Assembly (NCBI GenBank): GCA_022824395.1
Contig: JAJDZX010000028.1
Span: 1 to 43,462, forward strand
Origin: Alphaproteobacteria bacterium
Lineage (GTDB): Bacteria > Pseudomonadota > Alphaproteobacteria > TMED109
DNA length: 43,462 nt
Reading direction: 5' to 3'
Part shown: positions 34,419-43,335 of the stretch, piece by piece
Position numbering within the stretch: the stretch's first letter is position 1
Layout of the letters: every line of letters starts with the position of its first letter
Notes under the pieces: model-generated
What the model saw: only the letters and a program-made list of their open reading frames with translations
Database searches by the model: none
Told to the model about the DNA's origin: nothing
Program-made: the position numbers and the translations under genes

Positions 34419-34647
34419 GGCCTATACAATGAGCCTGGATTCAGGTGTCTGGCGTCCAGCGCGCGGGGAAGTCGGCATCCTCCCCGCCGCCACGAGTCAC
34501 AGTCTTCCTGGTACGAGGAAGGCAACTGTCCGCCCGCTGTCAACAATCAACAGCCACCCCCGCAGCCTCAATTCGTGATACTACGTTCGATAGCTGACGC
34601 CAGCTCTGCCGTGCTAGGGTGCAAGAGCACACGGATGGAGGATCGCT

Positions 34648-34926
34648 ATGCACGAATTTGAGATCGGGTACGTCGATGTTCAGCACCAACCCGATACCGG
34701 ACACCCGACCGCCAGGTTTGACGTTCTGGTTTCAGGATCCACGAGGTCGGGGGATGGCAGGAAGGCCCCGGGCCTTCTGGCAGTCACCGTCTACCTCCCG
34801 GGCGGATCCGACGACGATCGGGCGCAACATGCACTCGCCGGCATCTTGCGGGACGTTGCCCGCCACCTGGAAACCACCGCAGCCGATGCGAAAGGTCTTG
34901 AGGCAGTGGTGCCGGACGTCGACTAG
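34648..34926 (+). CDS. Small hypothetical protein (92 aa)
   Basis: A 92-residue protein of no recognised family. GGAGGA lies about 8 bases before the ATG, and the frame has codon usage similar to real genes in the window. It begins with a strand-rich stretch (FEIGYVDVQHQP, ARFDVLVSG, LLAVTVYLPGG at about 43-53) and ends in an amphipathic helix (RAQHALAGILRDVARHLET) with an acidic tail. There is no signal peptide, membrane segment or cysteine. It stands alone between the IS remnants and the O-methyltransferase gene, on the opposite strand to the latter. Function unknown. Confidence 0.62.
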   Translation: MHEFEIGYVDVQHQPDTGHPTARFDVLVSGSTRSGDGRKAPGLLAVTVYLPGGSDDDRAQHALAGILRDVARHLETTAADAKGLEAVVPDVD

Positions 34927-35350
34927 CGCGGCACCCGGCAACCGGGCTTGATTCCTTTTCGGTGCGTGGTGACCGGCCGCCACCCCGAAGGAACGCCCAC
35001 CCGTCGGTGATCAGCGCACGGGACGATGTCGGCAGCTTGCCGTCGGCCTGCAACCGGTAGGCCAAGCACCACCAGCACCGGGATGTTGCCGCCAAGCCCC
35101 TGCTTGCCGGATGAGAACTCCACGCAAAACCACGAGGCCGAGATCGCGCGGCAGCGGCACGTGCCAACCGACGTGGCCAGCGCAGATGGCAGAACCTTCG
35201 TCCGGCGCGACATCGGGTCGAATGCCCGTCGATCGCGTTCCCGCGTCCCGGGCCGGGCTGCAGAATGAGCCGAACGGGCTTTCAGCGGCCTGGTCCCCAG
35301 GTCAGTAGCGGTGTGGCTACCTGCGCCTGCCCTGTGGGTTCATGGGGATC
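34927..35350. other. Gene-free interval, possible decayed sequence
   Basis: About 420 bases between the 92-aa protein and the O-methyltransferase stop. Open frames on both strands show no family I recognise. A minus frame at 34923-35213 looks somewhat protein-like (GLGGNIPVLVVLGLPVAG) but has no credible start and may be another decayed insertion. No RNA gene or terminator was identified. Confidence 0.4.
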
Positions 35351-36016
35351 TCACCCGAGCTTGCGGGCAACCGTGAGGCCGTCCCCAACGGGCAGCATGC
35401 AGAGATCAATGCGGACATCATCTTTGAGCTTGGCGTTGAACGCGCGGAGCGCCGACGTGTCGTCGGAACAGTCGCGCTCGTCGGCCACCTTCCCGCTCCA
35501 GAGCACGTTGTCCGCAAGGACCAGGCCCCCAGGACGCAGCAGCTCGAGGCACCGTTCGTAGTACTGGTCGTAGCCGGCCTTGTCGGCATCGATGAAGGCG
35601 AAGTCAAACGTGCCGCCACGGCCATCGCGGATGAGTGCCTCCAGGGTATCGAGCGCGGGCCCCAGGCGGAGCTGTACCTTCGCCTCCACCCCTGCCTCGG
35701 ACCAGTAACGCCGGGCGATGGACGTCCACTCCTCGCTGACATCGCATGCGATGAGCTGCCCGTCCTCGGGCAGGGCGAGGGCGACGCTCAGTGCGCTGTA
35801 GCCGGTGAACACCCCGACCTCGATCGCGTGCCGCGTACCGATGAGACCTGCAAGAAAGCGCATGAGCTGGCCCTGTTCGGGGCCAATCTGCATGCTCGCA
35901 TGCTCCAGGGAGGCGGTCTCTGCACGCAAGCGCCGCTGCACGTCGGTTTCCCGGACCGACACCCGGCGCAAGTAAGCTTCGATCGTGTCATTCAGGCGTA
36001 TGGCGCGGTTCGACAT
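35351..36016 (-). CDS. Class I SAM-dependent O-methyltransferase (CCoAOMT type)
   Basis: A 221-residue O-methyltransferase of the caffeoyl-CoA/catechol type. The start at 36016 (MSNRAIRLND) is chosen because the family N-terminus begins here; the frame is open far upstream without resemblance. The SAM-binding motif is EVGVFTGYSAL (66-76), with the adenine-side acidic ACDVSEEW (90-97), and the metal ligands are D143 (FAFIDADK), D169 and N170 (LVLADNVLWSG). It would methylate a vicinal diol or catechol-like substrate with a divalent cation. It is monocistronic and faces the 92-aa protein tail to tail. The role in the cell is not clear from context. Confidence 0.9.
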   Translation of the reverse strand: MSNRAIRLNDTIEAYLRRVSVRETDVQRRLRAETASLEHASMQIGPEQGQLMRFLAGLIGTRHAIEVGVFTGYSALSVALALPEDGQLIACDVSEEWTSIARRYWSEAGVEAKVQLRLGPALDTLEALIRDGRGGTFDFAFIDADKAGYDQYYERCLELLRPGGLVLADNVLWSGKVADERDCSDDTSALRAFNAKLKDDVRIDLCMLPVGDGLTVARKLG

Positions 36017-36526
36017 CTCTTTCGTCCCGTCAACGGGGGCAGCATGAATCTGCCGGATTCTACCGGTGCCGCCCGCCCACCCACGCGTCCGGCACCACTG
36101 TCCCGCGAACGCGGCGCAGAGGCTCTGCCGCGACGATTGTGGGCGGTGATACCACCGCAGTCGTGGACGCCTGGCAGTGCCATCGGGCAGCAACGTAACA
36201 CTCCGTAATTCCCGGAACCGGCGGCACTCACGGCCGGACTCGCCACGGCGTCCCCCAGCGGCACTGCAGGCGGCAGCGCCGCGGGCGGGCCAAGGGCGAT
36301 CGGCCCCAGGGTCGCACGTTGAAGCCGGCGGCGGCTGCCGGGCGCTCATCGAACATCCGTATAGTGCGGACCGCATCAGATGCGCTGAAGCTCTGGACGC
36401 CAACGTCGATTTCCGCGCCGGTGCGGCAAGCCGACGCCGCGGGCCCGGCGGATGGGTCCGAGGGGTTGCGTGCGCAGGCAGGACGCGCACCGGGGCCCTG
36501 GTGCCGGCTGGGCGGGAGACGGAACC
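36017..36526. other. Gene-free divergent promoter interval
   Basis: About 510 bases between the O-methyltransferase (minus) and the SDR operon (plus). The sequence TATAGT at 36360-36365 could be a -10 box for the operon, but no matching -35 was found. Frames crossing the interval have no family resemblance. Nothing else is seen. Confidence 0.4.
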
Positions 36527-37357
36527 ATGTACGATTTGGACGGCAAGGTGGCGCTGGTGACGGGAGCCGGCGGCGAGCAGGGCATGGGGCGCGCCATCGC
36601 CCGGCGTCTGGCGCAGGAAGGCGCGGACGTCGGCATCAACGACGTCGTCGAGCGGCGCGGCGGTTCGTCGGGCTGGGCCGGCCTGCCCGACGTCGAGCGC
36701 GAGATTGCAGCCTCGGGCCGGCGGGCGCTCAGCGTCGTCGCCGACGTGTCAAAGGCGCGAGAAGTCGACGCCATGGTCAACCAGGTGCGCGATCATTTTG
36801 GCCGGATCGACATAGTGGTGAACAACGCCGGAGCGATCGCCGGCCGCGATCGGGTGCCGGTGGTCGATCTCGACGAAGCCGAGTGGGATCGCGTGCAGGA
36901 CGTCAACGCGAAGGGGACGTTTCTCTGCTCCCAGGCGGTCGCGCGCATCCTGATCGCCCAGGGCGACGGCGGGCGGATCATCAATCTGTCGTCGGTTTCC
37001 GGCAAGCGCGGCGTCGCCCGTTTCGCCGCTTACTGTGCGTCCAAGTTCGCGGTCCGCGGCTTCACCCAGGCCCTGGCGCAGGAACTTGGGCCGCACATGA
37101 TCACGGTCAACGCGATTTGCCCGGGATACATCGAAACCGAGCGGGTCGTGGAAATCGCCGCCGCGCTGGCGCCCGAGGGCGTCACGACCGAGGCGCACCA
37201 TGAGGCCATGCGGGCCCGAACGGAAACGAATACCCCCCTGGGGCGCGTCGGCAATGCCGAGGATGTGGCCCGGACCGCCGCATTCCTGGCATCGGCCGAG
37301 GCGGACTTCCTGACCGGCTTGTCGATCACGGTTGCCGGCGGAGCGGTGATGGAATGA
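36527..37357 (+). CDS. SDR-family oxidoreductase
   Basis: Classical short-chain dehydrogenase, 276 residues from the ATG at 36527 (GGAG about 10 bases upstream). The NAD(P) loop is TGAGGEQGMGRAIA (12-25), with NNAG (99-102), an active serine in NLSSVSG (153-159) and catalytic Y169-C-A-S-K173. The coenzyme-preference position (GINDVVERRG) has an Asp after the second strand, which favours NAD over NADP. The insert after it, RRGGSSGWAGLPDVEREI, is typical of SDRs that act on larger alcohols or acyl substrates. It overlaps the next SDR as ATGA at 37354-37357. First gene of the right-hand catabolic run. Confidence 0.9.
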   Translation: MYDLDGKVALVTGAGGEQGMGRAIARRLAQEGADVGINDVVERRGGSSGWAGLPDVEREIAASGRRALSVVADVSKAREVDAMVNQVRDHFGRIDIVVNNAGAIAGRDRVPVVDLDEAEWDRVQDVNAKGTFLCSQAVARILIAQGDGGRIINLSSVSGKRGVARFAAYCASKFAVRGFTQALAQELGPHMITVNAICPGYIETERVVEIAAALAPEGVTTEAHHEAMRARTETNTPLGRVGNAEDVARTAAFLASAEADFLTGLSITVAGGAVME

Positions 37358-38166
37358 GCCCGGGCATGGCTGAGCGGCGCCTCGACGGAAAGGTAGCACT
37401 GGTCACCGGCGCCGGTGCCCGCGGGTCTCTCACCGGTACCGGGCAGGCGACCGCGATCCTGTTTGCGCGCCACGGCGCCAGGGTCCTGCTCGCCGACCGG
37501 GATCTCGGCCGCGCCCGCGCGACCGAACGGCAAATCGCCGAAGAGGACGGCGAGGCGTCGGTGTTCGAAGCGGATGTGACCGACGAGCAGGCCTGCCTGG
37601 CGTTGACCGAAGCCTGCATCGAGCGGCACAGCCGCCTCGACATCGTGGTCAACAACGTGGGCGCGTTCGGGCCCGGCAAGGTCACGGACATCGAGAGCGA
37701 GACCTGGGCACGCGCCCTTGACGGCAACCTCAAGTCCGCCGCCCTCGTCTCCAAGTTCGCGGTCCCGCGCATGGCGGCCGGCGGCGGCGGCTCGATCATT
37801 CACGTTTCGTCGATCGACGGCCTGCGGGCCGGGGCATCGCACAATGTTCCCTACTCGGTTGCCAAGGGGGGCCTGATCACGCTGACCAAGGCCATGGCGG
37901 TGCATCACGGGCGTGACAACATCCGTGTCAACTGCATCGCGCCCGGACACCTCCACGCCCCCTTCGTGGCGAGCATGACCGAGGAGCAACTGGAGCTGCG
38001 GCGCAAGGCGGGGCCGCTCGGCACCGTGGGCGACGCGTGGGACGTGGCGTGGGCGGCGGTGTTCCTGGCGAGCGACGAGGCGCGCTGGATCTCGGGAGTC
38101 ATCCTGCCCATCGACGCAGGGTTGTTGGCAGCGACCCCGCTCGCCGTGATCGAGCACCTGACCTGA
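37354..38166 (+). CDS. SDR-family oxidoreductase
   Basis: Second classical SDR, 270 residues. The loop TGAGARGSLTGTGQATA (18-34) is slightly longer than usual. NNVG (100-103), HVSSIDG (150-156) and Y167-S-V-A-K171 are present, and LLADRDLGRA (45-54) again places an Asp for NAD. The translation start ATG overlaps the stop of the preceding SDR (ATGA), so the two are coupled and probably co-regulated, each oxidising a different step of the same compound. Alternative start at M5. Substrate unknown. Confidence 0.9.
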   Translation: MSPGMAERRLDGKVALVTGAGARGSLTGTGQATAILFARHGARVLLADRDLGRARATERQIAEEDGEASVFEADVTDEQACLALTEACIERHSRLDIVVNNVGAFGPGKVTDIESETWARALDGNLKSAALVSKFAVPRMAAGGGGSIIHVSSIDGLRAGASHNVPYSVAKGGLITLTKAMAVHHGRDNIRVNCIAPGHLHAPFVASMTEEQLELRRKAGPLGTVGDAWDVAWAAVFLASDEARWISGVILPIDAGLLAATPLAVIEHLT

Positions 38167-38567
38167 CGCCGGCCTGCCCGCCCTGGAACGCTCGCCCGCT
38201 GCCGCGTCTCGGCCGGAAGATTCGCCGTCCCCGCGCCTGCGACGCTCCGGCCGGGACGACCCCCGAATGGGCGTCATCGAACGCTCGGGTCCGGAGACGG
38301 CAGGCTCCGCAGGATGCAGCCGGTTGGACTGGCTCTCCGCCCCCGGCGCGATGCGGCAGGACGGGCTCCCTCACGGCACCGCGGGGAGCCGGTCGCATCG
38401 CCGTGCAGTCGGTCCAGGCCGGCCCGGGTATGGTGCTCTGATCGTCGAACGGCGAATACCGTTGGCCGAATGCCCGTCGGCCGCCGGCGGGTGCGCAGCC
38501 GGGATCGCAGTCCGGGTGCCGGTCCGCCGCGCCCGGCCCGATGCGGCGCCCGTCCGGGGGAAGTCGG
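38167..38567. other. Gene-free interval within the catabolic run
   Basis: About 400 GC-rich bases between the second SDR and the dehydrogenase-like gene. No open frame shows a family. The length suggests that the downstream genes have their own promoter instead of relying on the SDR pair. No clear terminator was seen. Confidence 0.4.
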
Positions 38568-39485
38568 ATGAACCTGCCTGATCCAGCCACCGTCAACCGC
38601 GTGGCATGCGTTGGCGCCGGCACCATCGGCGCCGGCTGGGCCGCCGTGTTCCTGAGCCGGGGGCTGTCCGTCGTGGCCTGCGATCCGGCCGACGGAGCGG
38701 AAGACCGCCTGCGCGCGCTGGTCGCACGTGCCTGGCCGAGTCTGGAAGCGCTGGGACTGGCGGCGGGCGCCGATCCGTCGAAGCTGGCGTTCGAGGACGA
38801 CCTCGAGGCGGCCCTGGACGGCGCCCAGTTCGTCCAGGAATCTGCACCGGACCATCGCGACCTGAAGGTCGAGCTGGCCGAACGGATCGATCGGCACCTT
38901 CCCGACGACGTGGTCATCGCGAGTTCATCGTCGACGTTCCTGCCGAGCGTCCTGGCCGGCCGCTGCCGGGTACCGGCGCGGTTCATCATCGGCCATCCGT
39001 TCACGCCGTCCTACCTGATGCCGCTGGTGGAGGTCGTCGGTGGCGACGCGACGGCAGCGCCGGTGATGGACTGGGCGATGGCCTTTTACCGGCGCGTCGG
39101 CAAACGCCCGCTCAGGCTGCGCCGGGAGATCGAACGCTACGTCTCCAACCGGTTGCAGAGTGTCGTGCGGAAGGAGATCGATTCGCTGGTTGCGGCCGGC
39201 ATCTGCGACTACCACGAGGCCGACCAGGCGCTGGTCTACGGACCGGGACTCCGCTGGGCGTTCATGGGCCCGACCCTCGGCTTGCACTTTACGGGCGGCG
39301 AAGGCGGTGTCAGGCACATGATCGCGCATTTCGGCTGGTCGGGCCCGCCGGAACTCGAAGAAGCGGCGATCGCGACCGTCGACGAGATGACCGGGGACCG
39401 CGATGCGGACGCCCTGGAACGGTGGCGCGACCGGAATCTGGTCACGTTGCTGAAGGCCCTGGATCCCCTCGATCCGAATGTCTAG
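38568..39485 (+). CDS. 3-hydroxyacyl-CoA dehydrogenase-family protein (carnitine/gulonate dehydrogenase-like)
   Basis: A 305-residue NAD-dependent 3-hydroxyacid dehydrogenase. The Rossmann loop is VGAGTIGAGWAAVF (about 14-27), with ACDP placing an Asp for NAD. SSSSTFLPS and IIGHPFTPSYLMPLVEVVGG carry the catalytic-Ser and His regions, and RYVSNRLQS is the start of the helical C-terminal domain. The HPF-x-PSYLMPLVE form is that of L-carnitine 3-dehydrogenase and of lambda-crystallin/L-gulonate 3-dehydrogenase more than of true 3-hydroxybutyryl-CoA dehydrogenases, but these cannot be separated firmly by eye. The ATG at 38568 has GGGGGAAG upstream. It is followed after 105 bases by a ThDP enzyme. 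Confidence 0.84.
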   Translation: MNLPDPATVNRVACVGAGTIGAGWAAVFLSRGLSVVACDPADGAEDRLRALVARAWPSLEALGLAAGADPSKLAFEDDLEAALDGAQFVQESAPDHRDLKVELAERIDRHLPDDVVIASSSSTFLPSVLAGRCRVPARFIIGHPFTPSYLMPLVEVVGGDATAAPVMDWAMAFYRRVGKRPLRLRREIERYVSNRLQSVVRKEIDSLVAAGICDYHEADQALVYGPGLRWAFMGPTLGLHFTGGEGGVRHMIAHFGWSGPPELEEAAIATVDEMTGDRDADALERWRDRNLVTLLKALDPLDPNV

Positions 39486-39590
39486 GCGGGCGACCGGGCA
39501 GACCATCGCCGGAGCGCCGACCGCCCGTCATTTGTTTTCGCTGGCGGCATTCGGTCTGATACCGGGCCGCACATGCCGGGGAGGCGCAAC

Positions 39591-41267
39591 ATGACCAAGA
39601 TGACCGGTGGCCGGTTTCTCGCCGAAACCGTGCACGGCTACGGCATCACCCATGCATTCTTCGTCCCTTACATCGCCCCCCGGGCGTTGATGGAGATGGA
39701 GAAGCTCGGCATCAGGCGCGTGCAGACCCACGGCGAAAAGGCGGCCGCCTACATGGCCGACGCCTATGCGCGCGCGCGCCGCGGCCCCGGCCTCTGCATG
39801 GCGCAGTCGGTCGGCGCGATGAATCTCGCCGCCGGGCTGCAGGACCCTTTCCTGGCGTGTTCACCGGTCATCGCGATCACCGGGCGGGAGCGCCAGGTCA
39901 GCCAGCAGCGCCACGCCTACCAGGAGGTCGATCACGCCGGGCCGTTCTCCGCGGTGACCAAGTACAGCGCCACGTTGTCCTCGCCCGACCAGCTGCCGGT
40001 CTACCTGCCGCAGGCGTTTCGCGCGGCGACGTCGGGCACGCCCGGCCCGGCGCATCTGGACCTGGAAGGACTGGCCGGTCAGTTCGTCGTGGATGTGGAA
40101 GCCGAGCTTGACGTCGCGGTCGAGGAGACGTTCGCCCGGGTCCCGCCGTTCCGGCCTGAGGCCGATCCGGAGGCGGTGGCGGCCGCGCTCGCCCTGCTCA
40201 CCCGCGCAGAACGACCGGTCATCGTGGCGGGCGGCGGCGTGACCGCTTCCGACGCGGGCGCCGAACTGCGCGCGCTGGCCGAGAAGCTCACGATCCCGGT
40301 GGCCACGTCGCTCAACGCCAAGACGATGTTCCCGAGCGACCACCCGCTCGCGCTCGGGGTGCCGGGATCCTATTCCCGCGCCTGTGCCAACCAGGCCCTG
40401 TGCGAAGCCGATCTGGTGTTCTTCGTCGGCAGCCACGCCGGCGGCCAGGTCACCAACGGCTACACGATCCCGCCGCGCGGCACGCGGGCCATCCAGCTGG
40501 ACATCAATCCCGGAGAACTCGGCCGCAACTATCCGCTCGAGGTCGGCCTGCAGGGAGACGCGCGCAACACGCTCCGCCGCATGCTGGACCGGGCCGAACC
40601 CGTCGCCGCCCGCGGGTCCTGGATCGACCGCGTGCAGGAACTGGTGGAGGCCTGGAAACAGGGCGTCAGCGCATTCGCCGCCTCCGACAACGTGCCGATG
40701 CGCCCCGAGCGCCTGTGCCGGGAGCTCTCCGACCTGCTGCCGGACGACGCGATTCTCGTGTCGGATACCGGGCACTCCGGGGTCTGGACCGGGACCATGC
40801 TCGACCTGAAGCACCCCGACCAGCGCTACCTGCGCTGCGCCGGATCCCTGGGCTGGGGCCTGCCGGCAGCGGCGGGCGCCAAGTGCGCGCAGCCGGACCG
40901 CCCGGTCGTGTGTTTCACCGGTGACGGCGGCATCTGGTACCACATCGGCGAGCTGGACACGGCGCGCAAGTCCGGCATCAACATCGTCGTCGTGGTCAAC
41001 AACAATCACTCGCTGAACCAGGAAAAGAACGGCGTCGAGGGGGTGTACGGCGGCCGGACCAAGGGGTCCGACGAACTCTGGCTGTTCCCGGAGACCGGTT
41101 TCGCGAAGGTCGCCGAGTCGATGGGCTGCTTCGGTACCACGGTGCACAGGCCAAGCGAACTGCAAGGCGCGCTGGAACAGGCGCTCGAGGCGGGGAGGCC
41201 CGCCGTCGTGGACGTGAAGACCGACGTCGACGGGATTGCGCCGCGGGCCTGGGTCCCGCGGGCCTGA
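39591..41267 (+). CDS. Thiamine diphosphate-dependent enzyme (acetolactate synthase-like)
   Basis: A 558-residue ThDP-binding enzyme of the acetolactate synthase/decarboxylase family. The start at 39591 has GGGGAGG just upstream; an ATG at 39573 would add six residues. Catalytic E49 (THGEKAAAYMADAYAR) in the PYR domain activates the cofactor. The middle TPP_M domain spans about 190-320. The C-terminal PP domain holds the cofactor motif GDGG...NNN (444-447 and 470-472). There is no FAD-type loop that would prove acetolactate synthase, so decarboxylase, carboligase or lyase activities are also possible. Context (SDRs, a hydroxyacid dehydrogenase and a solute-binding protein) suggests breakdown of a 2-oxo or hydroxy acid. 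Confidence 0.87.
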   Translation: MTKMTGGRFLAETVHGYGITHAFFVPYIAPRALMEMEKLGIRRVQTHGEKAAAYMADAYARARRGPGLCMAQSVGAMNLAAGLQDPFLACSPVIAITGRERQVSQQRHAYQEVDHAGPFSAVTKYSATLSSPDQLPVYLPQAFRAATSGTPGPAHLDLEGLAGQFVVDVEAELDVAVEETFARVPPFRPEADPEAVAAALALLTRAERPVIVAGGGVTASDAGAELRALAEKLTIPVATSLNAKTMFPSDHPLALGVPGSYSRACANQALCEADLVFFVGSHAGGQVTNGYTIPPRGTRAIQLDINPGELGRNYPLEVGLQGDARNTLRRMLDRAEPVAARGSWIDRVQELVEAWKQGVSAFAASDNVPMRPERLCRELSDLLPDDAILVSDTGHSGVWTGTMLDLKHPDQRYLRCAGSLGWGLPAAAGAKCAQPDRPVVCFTGDGGIWYHIGELDTARKSGINIVVVVNNNHSLNQEKNGVEGVYGGRTKGSDELWLFPETGFAKVAESMGCFGTTVHRPSELQGALEQALEAGRPAVVDVKTDVDGIAPRAWVPRA

Positions 41268-41343
41268 GGCCCGGTCTGCTACCGTGAGCCTCGGCCGGCC
41301 ACCGACCGGAGACGGGCGTAATGCCGGCAAGGAGCGCGCCGCC

Positions 41344-42690
41344 ATGACCGGAAAGGGTTCCCTCAGCAGACGCCGCTTCCTCGGCACCGGATCGGCGGCC
41401 GTGGCCGCGCTGGCCGCCCCCTACGTCAAGCGGGCGCACTCCGCGGGGCGGCTTGAACTCGGCGTGCAGGACCACTGGGTGCCGGGCGTCAACCCAGTGG
41501 TGGAGCAGATCTGCACCGACTGGGGCCGGCAGAACAACGTCGACGTCAAGGTCGATTTCATCACGAGCGTCGGCAACAAGCTGGCGCTGACGGCGCAGGC
41601 CGAGGCCCGCGCCGGCACCGGCCACGACATCTTCCAGATGGGGCTGTGGGGTCCCAGCATCCAGCGGACGAAGCTCGAGCCGCTGGACGACGTCATCGCG
41701 GACATCGAAGCGGACGTCGGGACGATGGACCCGGCGGCGAAGTACTGCTTCCACATCGACGGCGCCTGGCGGTCGTCTCCGGTCGCCGTCATGGGCCAGA
41801 CCCACGCGTTCAACAGCCGGATCGATCATTTCCGGGACCTCGCCGGAATCGATCTGCCCGACCTCTTTCCGGCCGGCCCGCGCGACCCCGCGAAGGTCGC
41901 GACCTGGACCTACGACAACTTTCTGCTCGCCGCCCAGAAGCTGCATGCCGCAGGGTTCGGGTTCGGCGCGGCACTGTCGCCCACGCCCGACGGCACCTTC
42001 TGGCTGGCGCCGCTGTTTGCGGCGTTCGGCGCGGTCCTGGTCAATGCCGACCGTGAGATCACGGTCAACAGTGACGAAACCCGGGCGGCGCTCGCATACC
42101 TGAAGGAACTCAGCCAGTTCATGTCGGACACGGTCTATGCGTGGGATGACGCGAGCAACAACCGCTGGATGCTGTCCGGCCGGGGCTCCGCGGTGGTCAA
42201 CCCGCCCAGCCCGTGGGCCGTGGCGAAACGCGACGCTCCCGAGCTCGCTCCGCTGATCTGGCACCATGATCTGCCCGCAGGACCGCGCGGACGCTTCCGG
42301 CACCTGATCCCCAACGGTTGGGGCATCTGGCACTTCTCGCCGAACAAGGACGCCGCGAAGGATCTGCTGCGGCACATGGCGACGCGCGGGGTAGCGGAGC
42401 AGCTGGTGACCGCAAGCAAGGGCTACGAAGCCATCATCTTCGATTCGTTTCGCGATTTTGGCGTGGTGGAGGAAGCGGGGCCGCCCGCAGGCACGCTCTA
42501 CAACTATGCGCCGCGCGGGGATGAACAGCTCATCCTGTGCGGCACGCCGGCGCCCAACGACGTCGCCGCGCAGATCTTCACCCAGGGCGTCTTTGGCAAC
42601 CTGGTGGCGCGGGTCACCGCCCACGATGAATCCTTCGACGACGCCATCGCCTGGGCCGAGAACGAGCTCGAGGGATTCCTGCGCGGGTAA
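41344..42690 (+). CDS. Tat-exported extracellular solute-binding protein
   Basis: Family 1-type ABC solute-binding protein, 448 residues. The twin-arginine signal SRRRFLG (8-14) with a hydrophobic core ending AHSAG indicates export in folded form. AAGGAG lies about 9 bases before the ATG at 41344. Features of the family include the early LELGVQDHW segment, EARAGTGHDIFQMG (about 81-94), the middle PDGTFWLAPLFAAFGAVLVN block and GKGEAAMVN-like GRGSAVVNPPSPWAVAK. No ABC permease or ATPase gene is in the window, so the transporter must be encoded beyond its right edge or elsewhere. It follows the ThDP gene by 76 bases. The ligand is unknown; sugars or organic polyols are usual. Confidence 0.85.
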   Translation: MTGKGSLSRRRFLGTGSAAVAALAAPYVKRAHSAGRLELGVQDHWVPGVNPVVEQICTDWGRQNNVDVKVDFITSVGNKLALTAQAEARAGTGHDIFQMGLWGPSIQRTKLEPLDDVIADIEADVGTMDPAAKYCFHIDGAWRSSPVAVMGQTHAFNSRIDHFRDLAGIDLPDLFPAGPRDPAKVATWTYDNFLLAAQKLHAAGFGFGAALSPTPDGTFWLAPLFAAFGAVLVNADREITVNSDETRAALAYLKELSQFMSDTVYAWDDASNNRWMLSGRGSAVVNPPSPWAVAKRDAPELAPLIWHHDLPAGPRGRFRHLIPNGWGIWHFSPNKDAAKDLLRHMATRGVAEQLVTASKGYEAIIFDSFRDFGVVEEAGPPAGTLYNYAPRGDEQLILCGTPAPNDVAAQIFTQGVFGNLVARVTAHDESFDDAIAWAENELEGFLRG

Positions 42691-42750
42691 CCGCCAGCAA
42701 CCTCCCGGCTCGCGACCGTCGCGCCGGGACTGACCGACGGGGAGCGAAGC

Positions 42751-43041
42751 ATGGTCGCTTATGTGATGGGGACGGTGACGATCACCGACGGATCGTGGGT
42801 GGAGGACTACATCCCGAAAGTGCAGGCGCAGGTCGAAGCGCACGGTGGGCGCTACATCGCGCGCAACACCGAGATCGAAAAGCTCGAAGGCCCGGCGGAG
42901 GTGCCCACCGTGGCGGTCATCATCGAGTTCCCGTCACTCGCGCGCGCCCGCGAGTGGTATCACTCGGCCGAATACCAGCCGGAACTCCGGGCCCGGCAGG
43001 CCGGTTCGGTCGGCAACCTGATCCTGCTGGACGGCCTGTAG
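42751..43041 (+). CDS. DUF1330 family protein
   Basis: A 96-residue DUF1330 protein with the ferredoxin-like dimeric a/b-barrel pattern: AYVMGTVTITD (3-13), YIPKVQAQVEAHGGRYIARN (20-39), VPTVAVIIEFPSLARAREWY and HSAEYQPELRARQ, which is the family signature. DUF1330 proteins often occur with catabolic genes, but their reaction is unknown. GGGGAG is about 7 bases before the ATG. It lies 60 bases after the solute-binding protein, the last gene of this run. Confidence 0.9.
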   Translation: MVAYVMGTVTITDGSWVEDYIPKVQAQVEAHGGRYIARNTEIEKLEGPAEVPTVAVIIEFPSLARAREWYHSAEYQPELRARQAGSVGNLILLDGL

Positions 43042-43152
43042 GACCCGGCCGGCCGGACCGCCTGACGGCGGGGCCGTTGCCGCCCGGAGCGCGGGCCTCC
43101 TCCGTCGAGCGCCCCCATCCTCGCTGGGAGCGCAGCGTCGCCGCGCCGTCGG

Positions 43153-43335
43153 TCAGGCAGCCTCCGCTCCGAAGAACGCGCGCAACTCCGCAGCGACCCA
43201 ATCGGGCCGCTCTTCCGGAATCCAGTGGCCGCAACCTTCCACCACGCCGCCACGGACGTCGTCCGCGACGCGCCGCCACGATTCGATCGCTGCCTCTCCA
43301 CGTCCGCGCCCCATGGCGCCCCCCAATGGCATTTT
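43153..43335 (-). pseudogene. Alpha/beta-hydrolase C-terminal fragment
   Basis: The end of an epoxide-hydrolase/haloalkane dehalogenase-type alpha/beta-hydrolase: GRGRGEAAIESWRRVADDV followed by GGVVEGCGHWIPEERPDWV, with the catalytic His in GCGHWIPEE. Stop at 43153-43155. Upstream of about 43335 the frame stays open but loses all resemblance (a basic stretch with KHHRIKRLEDTT), so the gene is truncated by a rearrangement or insertion whose remainder lies past the window edge. The nucleophile and acid are absent; it is not functional as it stands here. Confidence 0.72.

Noticed and set aside
36043..38585. Similar starts MNLPD at 36043 and at the dehydrogenase-like gene 38568
   Set aside because: The similarity ends after five codons and the first frame has no family resemblance; likely chance.
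39861..42843. Two long minus frames opposite the ThDP and solute-binding protein genes
   Set aside because: Rich in Arg, Gly and Val with no motifs; shadows of intact plus-strand genes.
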